The position numbers were made by a program, and so were the translations under genes. A stretch of 64,000 bases of DNA from Phyllobacterium calauticae (GTDB taxonomy: Bacteria > Pseudomonadota > Alphaproteobacteria > Rhizobiales > Rhizobiaceae), in the NCBI RefSeq assembly GCF_019991125.1, contig NZ_JAGENB010000002.1, positions 868,001 to 932,000 on the forward strand, written 5' to 3'. A model generated the notes under the pieces. That model saw only the letters and a list, made by a program, of their open reading frames with translations. It was not told the origin of the DNA and did not search any database. Positions 1-8,490 of this stretch are shown in pieces (position 1 is the stretch's first letter; each line of letters starts with the position of its first letter).

Positions 1-894
1 TTCGCCGAGATGAACGGCGTTGCGCGCAATCCGGCTTTCCGGCCGCAGGACGCAAAGCTCACGGTCAACCGCTGGATATTGACGGAGCTGACCAATGCGG
101 TGCGCGACGTCACCGACGGCATCACGAGCTATCGCTTCAACGAAGCCGCCGGTGCGGCATACCGGTTCGTCTGGAATCAGTTCTGCGACTGGTACATTGA
201 ATTGCTGAAGCCGGTGTTCAATGGCGAGGATGCGGAAGCCAAGGCGGAAGCACAGGCCTGCGCCGCTTATGTCCTCGATGAAATCTACAAGCTGCTGCAT
301 CCGTTCATGCCGTTCATGACGGAAGAGCTCTGGGCGCATACGGCCGGCGAGGGACAAATGCGCGATACCTTGCTTTGCCATGCCGGCTGGCCGGAGCCGG
401 ATTTCCTCGACGGGGAAGCCGCTGCGGATATCAACTGGCTGATCGATCTGGTGACGGGCATCCGTTCGGTCCGGGCAGAAATGAATGTTCCTGCCTCTGC
501 CACGGCGCCGCTGGTGGTCGTCGGGGCGCGTGACGTGACCAAGGAGCGATTGGTGCGCCATGAAGCTTCGATCAAATGGCGCGCGCGTGTTGAAACGATC
601 GAGCTCGCCGATGAAGCCCCCAAGGGCTCGGCGCAGTTTGTTATCGGCGAGGCGACGGCATGCCTGCCGCTTGGCAGCCTGATCGACGTGAAGGCGGAAG
701 TTGCCCGCCTTGGCAAGGAAGCCGGGAAAATCAACGAGGAAATCGACAAGATCGGCAAGAAGCTTGGCAATGAAAAATTTGTTGCCAATGCAAAGCCGGA
801 AATTGTCGAGGCGGAGCGCGAGCGGCTGGTCGAGCTGCAGGCATCCATCGAAAAGATTACAACGGCTATACGTCGCGTCAGCGAAGCCGGCTGA
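1..894 (+). CDS. valS: Valyl-tRNA synthetase, C-terminal part (5' end outside window)
   Basis: The reading frame is open from base 1 and ends at a TGA at 892-894, leaving 297 residues of the C-terminus. The visible part is the class Ia anticodon-binding helical domain (for example HPFMPFMTEELW near residue 100), followed by the C-terminal coiled-coil arm from about residue 225 (EVARLGKEAGKINEEIDKIG), typical of bacterial ValRS, which contacts tRNA. The enzyme charges tRNA-Val in the cytoplasm. The HIGH and KMSKS motifs lie upstream of the window. A hairpin follows at 946-973. The assignment rests on the anticodon domain plus the C-terminal arm. Confidence 0.93.
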   Translation, partial: FAEMNGVARNPAFRPQDAKLTVNRWILTELTNAVRDVTDGITSYRFNEAAGAAYRFVWNQFCDWYIELLKPVFNGEDAEAKAEAQACAAYVLDEIYKLLHPFMPFMTEELWAHTAGEGQMRDTLLCHAGWPEPDFLDGEAAADINWLIDLVTGIRSVRAEMNVPASATAPLVVVGARDVTKERLVRHEASIKWRARVETIELADEAPKGSAQFVIGEATACLPLGSLIDVKAEVARLGKEAGKINEEIDKIGKKLGNEKFVANAKPEIVEAERERLVELQASIEKITTAIRRVSEAG

Positions 895-1291
895 TCAAAC
901 TAATCATTTTGGGCTAATTGATTCTCAATTTGATTGAATTATTCCGTGCTCCCCTTGAATGACGGGGGAGCACACCCCATTTTCGACAGTCATTCGCCCC
1001 AATTCGGTCATTTTTGGCCGCCGTTGCATTTGAGCAACATTGCCGTTTTTTTGCTGAAAATCAGCTGTTTCCGACCTCAAGCAAGGGTCTGCCGCTGAAA
1101 AAATCAGGGAAACCCTGGCGAAAAGTCACGAAATTTCGATGTTTTAAAAATTTGTGCTTCGGACCTGTTCACAAGCCCTCTCGCAAACAAGTTGCACGAT
1201 TCGCCCGCTTTGTTACCTATTACGTATTGGTAACAATTTTGCTGGACTTTGATCGCGGGTTCAGAGGTTTTCAGGTCTCGGGGAGGACTTA
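895..1291. other. 397-bp intergenic region valS-fadL-like
   Basis: No gene is seen. The region holds the valS hairpin and then an AT-rich leader for the downstream porin. It includes an interrupted palindrome, GTTACC at 1212-1217 and GGTAAC at 1229-1234 with 11 nt between, about 60 bp before the porin start. That position suits an operator. A Shine-Dalgarno (GGGGAGGA) sits at 1279-1286. Confidence 0.6.
946..973 (+). terminator. Hairpin after valS
   Basis: A perfect 9-bp stem (946-954 with 965-973, GTGCTCCCC/GGGGAGCAC) encloses a 10-nt loop. It lies about 50 bp after the valS stop. The following bases (ACCCCATTTT) are only weakly T-rich, so intrinsic termination is plausible rather than certain. 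Confidence 0.5.
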
Positions 1292-2581
1292 ATGACTAAG
1301 ACTATTTCCACAATCATCGGCAGCGCGCTTCTTTTGACAAGTGTTGCTACTGCTGCACAGGCCGGGGGTCTTGAGCGCGGTGGTTACAACTGGGACCTTC
1401 TTTTCAGCGAAGAGCGTTTTGTGACCGAAGGTGGCGTGATTTACGTTATGCCTGATCGCAAGATCAAGAATGCCAAGGACACATCCGTTACCAAAAACCC
1501 TGGTAAGGATGGATTGGATAACGAGAACTACAAAAAATCCACAGCAAGCGAGACGCCTGACTATACCGTTTTCAAATATGGTGCGAAGGTCGGCATCACC
1601 CCTGATCTGGACTGCCTGGGCACATACAGCCAGCCTTGGGGCGTTCACACTAAGCCGGGCTCAAAATGGGCTGGCGACAACTCAAACATCGAAACCAAGA
1701 TCAATTCTGACGACTGGGGTCTGACCTGCTCCTACAAGTTCCACATTACGGACAAGGGTTCGCTGCGCATCATCGGCGGCGTTTCCTATCAGGAGCTCGA
1801 TGGCTTCAAGACGCGTATGGTGAACGGTCTAGTTCCGCTTGCAACAAATGGCGCCCTGGATGGCACCGGCAGGCTGAACCTGAGTGCTGACGGCGTCGGC
1901 TGGCGCGTTGGTGCTGCTTATGAAATCCCTGAAATCGCGTTCCGTGCCAGCCTTATGTACAATGCGGCTGTTGACCTCGGCGAAATCGGCGGCACGCTCG
2001 ATCTGACCCAACTGCCCAAAACGCCTACGAACCCGCTTTCCGGCCGGATCACGGACGTTTATGGCACTGCTACGATGCCGCAGTCCGTTGAACTCAAGCT
2101 TCAGACCGGTATTGCACCGAACTGGCTGGCCTATGGCTCGGTCAAGTGGGTCGACTGGAGCGTTCTCGACGTTATCGCCTTCTGCCCCACCGCAACCAAG
2201 GGCAAGGTTGCCTGCGGAGCATCGTCTCCGGTCCGCGCAACGTCGCTTGACCTGATGTTCCAGGACGGCTGGACGGTTACAGGTGGTGTTGGTCACAAGT
2301 TCAACGATCAGTGGAGCGGTCAGCTGCAGGTCAGCTGGGACAAGGGCACGACAACCGGCCTGACTACGCAGACAGACACCTACCTTCTGTCCGGCGGTCT
2401 CGCATACTCGCCGAACAAGAATGTTGAACTTCGTTTGGGCGGCGCTATCGGCATCCTCAAGTCCGGATCCTACGGCCCGACGAAGTGCACAGGCAACCAG
2501 CCTTGTGGTGTGGATGCTTCCTATGACTTCGGCAACGATCTCGTCACCGCCGTATCGCTTTCCGGCAAGATGAAATTCTGA
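1292..2581 (+). CDS. Outer membrane protein, FadL/OmpP1 long-chain fatty acid transporter family
   Basis: This is a 429-residue protein with a clear Sec signal peptide (TIIGSALLLTSVATAAQAGG, cleaved near residue 25). The body alternates hydrophobic and polar residues as in beta barrels and ends in an aromatic terminal residue (SGKMKF), as outer membrane proteins do. The start follows a strong GGGGAGGA Shine-Dalgarno. Family members let long-chain fatty acids or other hydrophobic compounds cross the outer membrane; the substrate here cannot be read from sequence. The gene is monocistronic, with a perfect intrinsic terminator after it and a possible operator at 1212-1234. Confidence 0.82.
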   Translation: MTKTISTIIGSALLLTSVATAAQAGGLERGGYNWDLLFSEERFVTEGGVIYVMPDRKIKNAKDTSVTKNPGKDGLDNENYKKSTASETPDYTVFKYGAKVGITPDLDCLGTYSQPWGVHTKPGSKWAGDNSNIETKINSDDWGLTCSYKFHITDKGSLRIIGGVSYQELDGFKTRMVNGLVPLATNGALDGTGRLNLSADGVGWRVGAAYEIPEIAFRASLMYNAAVDLGEIGGTLDLTQLPKTPTNPLSGRITDVYGTATMPQSVELKLQTGIAPNWLAYGSVKWVDWSVLDVIAFCPTATKGKVACGASSPVRATSLDLMFQDGWTVTGGVGHKFNDQWSGQLQVSWDKGTTTGLTTQTDTYLLSGGLAYSPNKNVELRLGGAIGILKSGSYGPTKCTGNQPCGVDASYDFGNDLVTAVSLSGKMKF

Positions 2582-2600
2582 TCCGACCAGGATCGAACAG

Positions 2601-2628
2601 AAAAGCCCGGTATTCGTACCGGGCTTTT
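2601..2628 (+). terminator. Intrinsic terminator of the FadL-like gene
   Basis: A perfect 12-bp stem (2601-2612 with 2617-2628) has a TTCG tetraloop, and the stem itself ends in a run of T. It lies 20 bp after the stop codon. Confidence 0.92.
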
Positions 2629-3191
2629 TCAGTATTTGGACGTTGGTTTATTGTGCACTGCAATGCCGGCAATCCGAAAGTAAGAGTTTCTCCATTACGT
2701 TTTGTGACGATTCAGCAACACTTCTGAGCGATGATTTGCAAGGCGGAGGCAAGGGGCAATTTTGCCCATTTTGCGCCACAAACCCGGAGCACCTCGATAG
2801 GGCGGCGACCGATAAGTGGTTGAAGAAATGTCGTGCAATGGTGCCGATGTTCCGCCCGGGGCAATGATGGACGCAAAACCGATCTTACTGGCTTACACCA
2901 ACAGCCTTTATGCGATGTCGGAACTGACGCGCTGCCCCGACGATTCCATTTTTGCAGGCACATCCCATTCCCTGGTATCTGGCCGTACTATTGCCGGAAA
3001 GCGGTCAAACGATCGCTGGAATGATGCGTCATATTCATCGTCAACAACATCCGCAGCGCAAACGATATGCGCTCAAAACGGGGTGGCAGGCGGCGTTTTC
3101 GCCGGTGTCGCCGTCAATCGTGTCCTGACAGGGGGTGCCGGGCGCAGCAAGGCTGCGACGCATCCGGTCCGGGCAAAGGAAGTGTATTGCC
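2629..3191. other. Long gene-free region upstream of exoR
   Basis: About 560 bp without a supportable gene. Open frames here (for example 2816-3205) lack a ribosome site and a recognisable protein, and they run into the exoR start. The only structure noticed is a short self-complementary stretch, GGGCAATTTTGCCC, near 2755-2768. The likely content is the exoR promoter and leader. Confidence 0.55.
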
Positions 3192-3986
3192 ATGCTCATT
3201 GTTGATCGCTTCGCCGCTCCGTTTTTCGGGATCGGGCTTGCTTTGAGTGTCATGACGCTGCCCTGCCACGCGTTCGACACCAGCAATGAGATGAACGAGG
3301 ATTCCAGTCCTTTCGCCCTCTTCAAGTTCGGATTTTCCGCCTACAAGAAGGGCGACAAGGATGAAGCCGTCAAGGCGTTGAGGTTTGCCGCGGAAAAGGG
3401 CCATCAGGGCGCCAACTGGAAGCTCGGCCGCATGTATGCGGAAGGCGACGGCGTCAAGGAAGATGACTACGAAGCCTACAAGATGTTCGAGCAGGTCGTG
3501 CACGAGGGCGCCGAACAGGGCACGCAGAACGAGAGTTATGTTGCCGATGCGCTCGTGGCCCTTGCCGGTTATGTGAAACGCGGCATCCCGAACTCACCGA
3601 TCAAGTCCAATCCGAGCGCCGCGCGCGATCTCTATCTGCAGGCCGCCTCGAATTTCGGCGACTCCGATGCACAGTTCGAACTCGGCAAGATGCTGATGAA
3701 GGGTGAGGGCGGCCAGCCGAATCCCAATCAGGCGGCGCGATGGTTCCGCCTTTCGGCCCAGAAGGGCCATGCCGGTGCGCAGGCCATGCTGGGCAATCTG
3801 CTGTTCCAGGCCGGAAAGACCGTGCGCGGGCTGGCCATGATGACCGCCGCATTCGAGCGGGCATCCAAACAGGATCGCGTCTGGATCGGCGATATTCAGG
3901 AACAGGCGTTTTCCATTGCCAACGAGGCCGATCGCCGGACGGCCATCGTGCTTGCCGAAGACATTATCAAAACGGGCGATTTCTGA
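3192..3986 (+). CDS. exoR: ExoR-type periplasmic Sel1-repeat regulator
   Basis: A 264-residue protein with a signal peptide (about residues 1-29, ending MTLPCHAFD) and Sel1-like TPR repeats: AAEKGHQGANWKLGRMYAEGDGV near residue 65, FGDSDAQFELGKMLMKGEGG and SAQKGHAGAQAMLGNLLF further on. Length, repeat spacing and the YVKRGIP.SPIK segment match rhizobial ExoR, a periplasmic protein that restrains the ExoS/ChvI two-component system and so controls exopolysaccharide, motility and host-associated functions. The ATG at 3192, preceded by AAAGGAAG, was preferred over an in-frame ATG at 3135, which would add residues before the signal peptide. ExoS/ChvI are not in this window. Confidence 0.85.
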   Translation: MLIVDRFAAPFFGIGLALSVMTLPCHAFDTSNEMNEDSSPFALFKFGFSAYKKGDKDEAVKALRFAAEKGHQGANWKLGRMYAEGDGVKEDDYEAYKMFEQVVHEGAEQGTQNESYVADALVALAGYVKRGIPNSPIKSNPSAARDLYLQAASNFGDSDAQFELGKMLMKGEGGQPNPNQAARWFRLSAQKGHAGAQAMLGNLLFQAGKTVRGLAMMTAAFERASKQDRVWIGDIQEQAFSIANEADRRTAIVLAEDIIKTGDF

Positions 3987-4034
3987 TCGGGAAGAGCCAG
4001 CCTGAGCTGACCCGGTAGGGTCTTCAGCCGCAAA

Positions 4035-4814
4035 TCATGCCAAGGCGATTGCCACAGGGACGTGATCCGACGGCTTTTCCCAGGCGCGGACATGTTTTTC
4101 GATGCTGGCGGAGGTGAGACGATTGGCGGCCTCGGGCGACAGCATCAGGTAGTCGATGCGGATGCCATTGTTCTTCTGCCAGGCTCCGGCCTGATAATCC
4201 CAGAATGTATATGTCCCCGCCTCATCCGTGACGGCACGGGTCGCATCGGTGAAGCCGAGGTTTTCCAGCCGGCGCAGTGCCTGGCGCGATTCCGGCTGGA
4301 ACAGCGCGTCATTCAGCCATGCTTCGGGGTGTTTGGCGTCCTTCGGCTGGGCAATGACATTGTAGTCGCCCGCCAGGACAAGCGGTTCTTCCAGGGCAAG
4401 CCGGTCTTCCGCCCAACGTTCCAGACGCTCCATCCAGCGCAGCTTGTAGGGAAATTTTTCCGTATCGATGGGATTGCCATTGGGCAGATACAGCGAAACA
4501 ACGCGAATGGCGCCGGTTTCCGTCGAAAATACCGCTTCGATGAAGCGCGACTGCTCGTCGGTATCCTCGCCGGGCAGGCCGCGGATTACTTCGTCCGGGC
4601 TCTTCTTCGACAGGATGGCAACGCCATTGAAGCCCTTCTGGCCGTGGGTTTCGACGTGATAGCCGAGGGCTTCGATCTCGGCTCGCGGAAATTGCTCGTC
4701 GACGGACTTGATTTCCTGCAGGCAGACGATGTCCGGATTGGATTCCCGCAGCCACGCTGTCAGAACTTCGATCCGCGCTTTCACACCATTGATGTTCCAG
4801 GTGACAATTTTCAT
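4035..4814 (-). CDS. xthA: Exodeoxyribonuclease III (AP endonuclease)
   Basis: A 259-residue member of the ExoIII/APE1 family of Mg-dependent nucleases, which cut abasic sites and remove 3' blocks in base excision repair. Motifs visible: MKIVTWNINGVKAR at the N-terminus, CLQEIK (metal-binding Glu), LAGDYNV (Asp/Asn) and the C-terminal RIDYLMLSPE plus KPSDHVPV (catalytic Asp-His). The ATG at 4814 fits the family N-terminus; the longer frame would begin with a TTG three codons upstream. It is convergent with exoR, with about 50 bp between the stops. Confidence 0.95.
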   Translation of the reverse strand: MKIVTWNINGVKARIEVLTAWLRESNPDIVCLQEIKSVDEQFPRAEIEALGYHVETHGQKGFNGVAILSKKSPDEVIRGLPGEDTDEQSRFIEAVFSTETGAIRVVSLYLPNGNPIDTEKFPYKLRWMERLERWAEDRLALEEPLVLAGDYNVIAQPKDAKHPEAWLNDALFQPESRQALRRLENLGFTDATRAVTDEAGTYTFWDYQAGAWQKNNGIRIDYLMLSPEAANRLTSASIEKHVRAWEKPSDHVPVAIALA

Positions 4815-4866
4815 GGGAAACAACGACTTTGCTGAGTTTTTGATTGCGCGAAATCTGAAACGCCGG

Positions 4867-5202
4867 TCAGACGGAAAAACTGGTTCCGCAGCCGCAGGAC
4901 GAGGTGGCGTTGGGATTGCGGATCTGGAAAGACTGTCCCATCAGGTCATCGACAAAGTCGATTTCGGAACCGCCGATATAGGGCAGGGATATCGAATCGA
5001 TCAGCACCTTTGCGCCGAGTTTCTCGATGACGATGTCATCGGCGTCCTGCGCATCGACCAGATCATATTTGTAGGAAAAGCCCGAGCAGCCGCCGCCTTC
5101 GACGGAAATGCGCAGGGCGGTCTTCTCGGGATCGGACTTCAGAATTGCCGAAATGCGCTTGGCAGCAGCATCGGATACGGAAACATTCATTGCATCGCTC
5201 AT
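4867..5202 (-). CDS. erpA: A-type iron-sulfur cluster insertion protein
   Basis: A 111-residue HesB/IscA/ErpA-fold protein. The three conserved cysteines of A-type carriers are present (GGGCSGFSY and the C-terminal SCGCG). It passes Fe-S clusters to apo-enzymes in the cytosol. The ATG at 5202 has GGAG nine bases upstream; an in-frame TTG five codons earlier overlaps that site. It is divergent from dgt. IscA would be an alternative name, because A-type paralogues cannot be separated firmly by eye. Confidence 0.9.
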   Translation of the reverse strand: MSDAMNVSVSDAAAKRISAILKSDPEKTALRISVEGGGCSGFSYKYDLVDAQDADDIVIEKLGAKVLIDSISLPYIGGSEIDFVDDLMGQSFQIRNPNATSSCGCGTSFSV

Positions 5203-5361
5203 TTCTTCACGCTCCAAATGCGAACCAGTTCGCAGCGCTCCGGCTTAAGTTGACATTGCCATGTCACACCTTGCCATTCATCATACACCATAGCTAAGAA
5301 TTGGCGACCGCGAAGTCAACGACCGGCGCGGCCGCAAAGTGGGAAGGCATTCAATTCAATC

Positions 5362-6570
5362 ATGTCGATGCAGGGAATTGGCTTCGGATACAGGGAGAGG
5401 GCGCCCTATGCCTGCGATCCGCAACGCAGTCGCGGTCGCCTCGTACCGGAAAATGAGAGTCCGACACGCACGGTTTTCCAGCGTGATCGCGACCGCATCA
5501 TCCATTCCACCGCCTTTCGGCGCCTGAAGCACAAGACACAGGTGTTCATCGCCCATGAGGGGGATCACTACCGCACCCGGCTGACCCACACGATCGAAGT
5601 GGCGCAGATTGCCCGGGCATTGGCACGGTCGATGCGGCTCGATGAAGATCTGGCCGAGGCGATTGCCCTGGTGCATGACTTCGGTCACACGCCGTTCGGC
5701 CATACGGGCGAAGATGCGCTCAACGAAAAAATGAAGGAGTTTGGCGGGTTCGACCACAATGCCCAGTCATTGCGTATCGTGACCAGCCTTGAAAGGCGCT
5801 ATGCGGAGTTCGACGGGCTGAACCTGACCTGGGAGACGCTTGAAGGGCTGGTGAAGCACAACGGTCCGCTGACGGGAGCGGATGGCGTGGGACTGAAGCA
5901 CCCCGTGCCGGCCGCCATTGTCGAGTACAACAGCCAATATGACCTCGAACTCAGCCGTTATGCCTCGCTTGAGGCGCAGTGCGCGGCAATTGCCGATGAT
6001 ATCGCCTACAACGCGCATGATATAGACGATGGCCTGCGTTCCGGGCTGCTGTCGCTGGAGGCATTGGAGGAGGTTCCGCTGACGGGCGACATCCTGCGCG
6101 CAGTGCGGCTGAAATATCCTGTTCTCGATGATGTCCGTACATCGCACGAAATCGTGCGGCGGCAGATCACCATCATGGTCGAAGACGTTATCCGCACGGC
6201 CCAAACCAACATCGAAGCGCTGCAACCGCAATGCGTGGACGATATTCACAATGCCGGACGCATGCTGATCGGGTTTTCCGCTGCCATGCGTGACAAGGAA
6301 AAACGGCTGAAATCATTCCTTTACAAGAATCTCTATTTCCACGAGAGCGTCATCCGCATCAGAAAGTCCGCCGATCAGATCGTGCGTGATTTGTTCGATG
6401 CCTATATGGCCGACGAGCAGACGATGCCGGAAGGCTGGCGCGAGGGGCCAAAACACGACGGTTTGGCGCCGCGCGCACGGCTTGTGGCGGATTTCCTGGC
6501 GGGCATGACCGACACTTATGCTGTGCGCGAGCATCGCCGCTTGTTTGACCATACGCCCGAATTGGCTTAA
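5362..6570 (+). CDS. dgt: Deoxyguanosinetriphosphate triphosphohydrolase-like protein
   Basis: A 402-residue HD-superfamily dNTPase that cleaves dNTP to deoxynucleoside plus triphosphate. The HD signature is complete: H76 ([13 protein letters not shown]), H105-D106 in [13 protein letters not shown], and a further Asp in the [12 protein letters not shown] segment. The N-terminal YRTRLTHT and [11 protein letters not shown] segments are family hallmarks. It is followed closely by argS, about 60 bp apart, in an order common in Rhizobiales, so the two may be co-transcribed. The shorter rhizobial type is normally annotated as dGTPase-like because its nucleotide preference is not settled from sequence. 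Confidence 0.92.
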   Translation: MSMQGIGFGYRERAPYACDPQRSRGRLVPENESPTRTVFQRDRDRIIHSTAFRRLKHKTQVFIAHEGDHYRTRLTHTIEVAQIARALARSMRLDEDLAEAIALVHDFGHTPFGHTGEDALNEKMKEFGGFDHNAQSLRIVTSLERRYAEFDGLNLTWETLEGLVKHNGPLTGADGVGLKHPVPAAIVEYNSQYDLELSRYASLEAQCAAIADDIAYNAHDIDDGLRSGLLSLEALEEVPLTGDILRAVRLKYPVLDDVRTSHEIVRRQITIMVEDVIRTAQTNIEALQPQCVDDIHNAGRMLIGFSAAMRDKEKRLKSFLYKNLYFHESVIRIRKSADQIVRDLFDAYMADEQTMPEGWREGPKHDGLAPRARLVADFLAGMTDTYAVREHRRLFDHTPELA

Positions 6571-6633
6571 GCGAAGGGCCAATCGCGGTCACACGACCGC
6601 ACCAACGTGAAAAACCCGATCGAGTATAACGTC

Positions 6634-8391
6634 ATGAACATCTTCGCCGATTTCGATGCGCGGATTAAAAAAGCCCTGCAAGCGCTTGAATTGAAAACCA
6701 TTGATGGCGCCGATGTGGATCTGTCCCGCGTTGGCGTTGAGCCGCCGCGCGATCCGAGTCACGGTGATATCGCAACGAATGCCGCGATGGTTCTGTCGAA
6801 AGCCGTTGGCCAAAACCCGCGCGAACTGGCGATCCGGATCGGCGACGCGCTGAAAAATGACCCGGAGGTCGGCTCTGTTGACGTTGCCGGACCGGGTTTT
6901 ATCAACCTGCGCTTGAAGGATACGTACTGGCACGGGCAACTGGCCGGCATGCTGGGCGCCGGTCTCGACTATGGCCGGTCGAAGCTGGGCTATGGCCATA
7001 GGGTCAATGTCGAGTTCGTTTCAGCCAATCCGACCGGGCCGATGCATGTGGGGCATTGCCGGGGCGCCGTTGTCGGCGATGCCCTGGCCAATCTCCTGTC
7101 CTTCGCCGGTTACGACGTGACCAAGGAATATTATATCAACGATGCGGGCGCGCAGATCGATGTGCTTGCCAATTCGGTGATGCTGCGTTACCGCGAAGCG
7201 CTGGGTGAGCATATCGGCGAGATTCCGGCTGGCCTTTATCCCGGCGACTATCTTGTTCCGGTCGGGCAGGCGCTTGCCGCCGATTACGGTACGAAACTTC
7301 TGGCAATGCCGGAAGAAGAGGCAACCGCAATCATCAAGGACCGGACCATTGATGCCATGATGGTGATGATCCGCGACGATCTTGCCTCGCTCAACGTGCA
7401 TCACGATGTGTTTTTCTCCGAGCGGACGCTGCATGCGGACAACGCCAAGCAGATCAGGTCGGCGATCAATGACCTGACGCTGAAGGGACATGTGTACAAG
7501 GGCAAGCTGCCGCCGCCCAAGGGCCAGCTGCCGGAGGACTGGGAAGATCGCGAGCAGACCCTGTTCCGTTCGACCGACGTGGGTGACGATATCGACCGGC
7601 CTTTGGTGAAGTCTGACGGACAGTTCACCTATTTTGCCGCCGACGTTGCCTATTTCAAGGACAAGTACGACCGGCACTTCGATGAGATGATCTATGTGCT
7701 CGGGGCCGATCATGGCGGGTACGTCAAGCGGCTTGAATCGCTGGCACGCGCTGTTTCCGGCGGTACGGCCAAGCTGACGGTTCTCATCTGCCAGCTCGTC
7801 AAGCTCTATCGCAATGGCGAGCCGGTGCGCATGTCGAAACGCTCGGGCGAATTCGTCACCCTGCGCGATGTGGTGGAAGAAGTCGGGCGCGATCCCGTCC
7901 GGTTCATGATGCTGTACCGGAAGAATGACGCGCCGCTGGATTTCGACTTCGCCAAGGTCACCGAACATTCCAAGGACAATCCGGTCTTCTACGTCCAGTA
8001 TGCCTCCGCGCGGTGCCATTCCGTGTTCCGGCAGGCGATCGAACAGCTTGGGCTGGGCGAAGAATCACTGGCGGCCAGTGCCCAGCACTTCGGTTTGCTG
8101 ACGGACGAAAGCGAAATTGCGCTCATCCGCAAGCTTGCCGAATACCCGCGTTTGATTGAAACGGCGGCCGTCCATCAGGAGCCGCACCGCCTTGCTTTCT
8201 ACCTCTACGACCTGGCAAGTTCGCTGCACGCGCAGTGGAATAAGGGGACCGAAAACGCGGACTTACGTTTTATTAAGGTTAACGATCCAAACTTGTCCCA
8301 AGCCAGGCTAGGGCTGGTGCAGGTTGTTTCTAAGGTTTTGGCGTCCGGATTGTCTATCATTGGTGCGGACGCCCCAACCGAAATGCGCTGA
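6634..8391 (+). CDS. argS: Arginyl-tRNA synthetase
   Basis: A 585-residue class Ia synthetase charging tRNA-Arg. The HIGH-type motif is HVGH (residues 138-141, in [21 protein letters not shown]), and the KMSK-type motif is RMSKRSGEF around residue 400. The N-terminal Add1 domain (residues 1-90) and the C-terminal anticodon-binding domain are both present. The ATG at 6634 ([11 protein letters not shown]) matches the usual family start; a GTG nine codons upstream is less likely. Confidence 0.96.
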   Translation: MNIFADFDARIKKALQALELKTIDGADVDLSRVGVEPPRDPSHGDIATNAAMVLSKAVGQNPRELAIRIGDALKNDPEVGSVDVAGPGFINLRLKDTYWHGQLAGMLGAGLDYGRSKLGYGHRVNVEFVSANPTGPMHVGHCRGAVVGDALANLLSFAGYDVTKEYYINDAGAQIDVLANSVMLRYREALGEHIGEIPAGLYPGDYLVPVGQALAADYGTKLLAMPEEEATAIIKDRTIDAMMVMIRDDLASLNVHHDVFFSERTLHADNAKQIRSAINDLTLKGHVYKGKLPPPKGQLPEDWEDREQTLFRSTDVGDDIDRPLVKSDGQFTYFAADVAYFKDKYDRHFDEMIYVLGADHGGYVKRLESLARAVSGGTAKLTVLICQLVKLYRNGEPVRMSKRSGEFVTLRDVVEEVGRDPVRFMMLYRKNDAPLDFDFAKVTEHSKDNPVFYVQYASARCHSVFRQAIEQLGLGEESLAASAQHFGLLTDESEIALIRKLAEYPRLIETAAVHQEPHRLAFYLYDLASSLHAQWNKGTENADLRFIKVNDPNLSQARLGLVQVVSKVLASGLSIIGADAPTEMR

Positions 8392-8490
8392 AAGGCGCGG
8401 AAATCCTGTCAACTTTTGCCCACATTGCGCTGGTATGGCCAATGCGTGACGTCTTTTGACGTCCATAGTTGAGAGTACAGGATTAACGCC

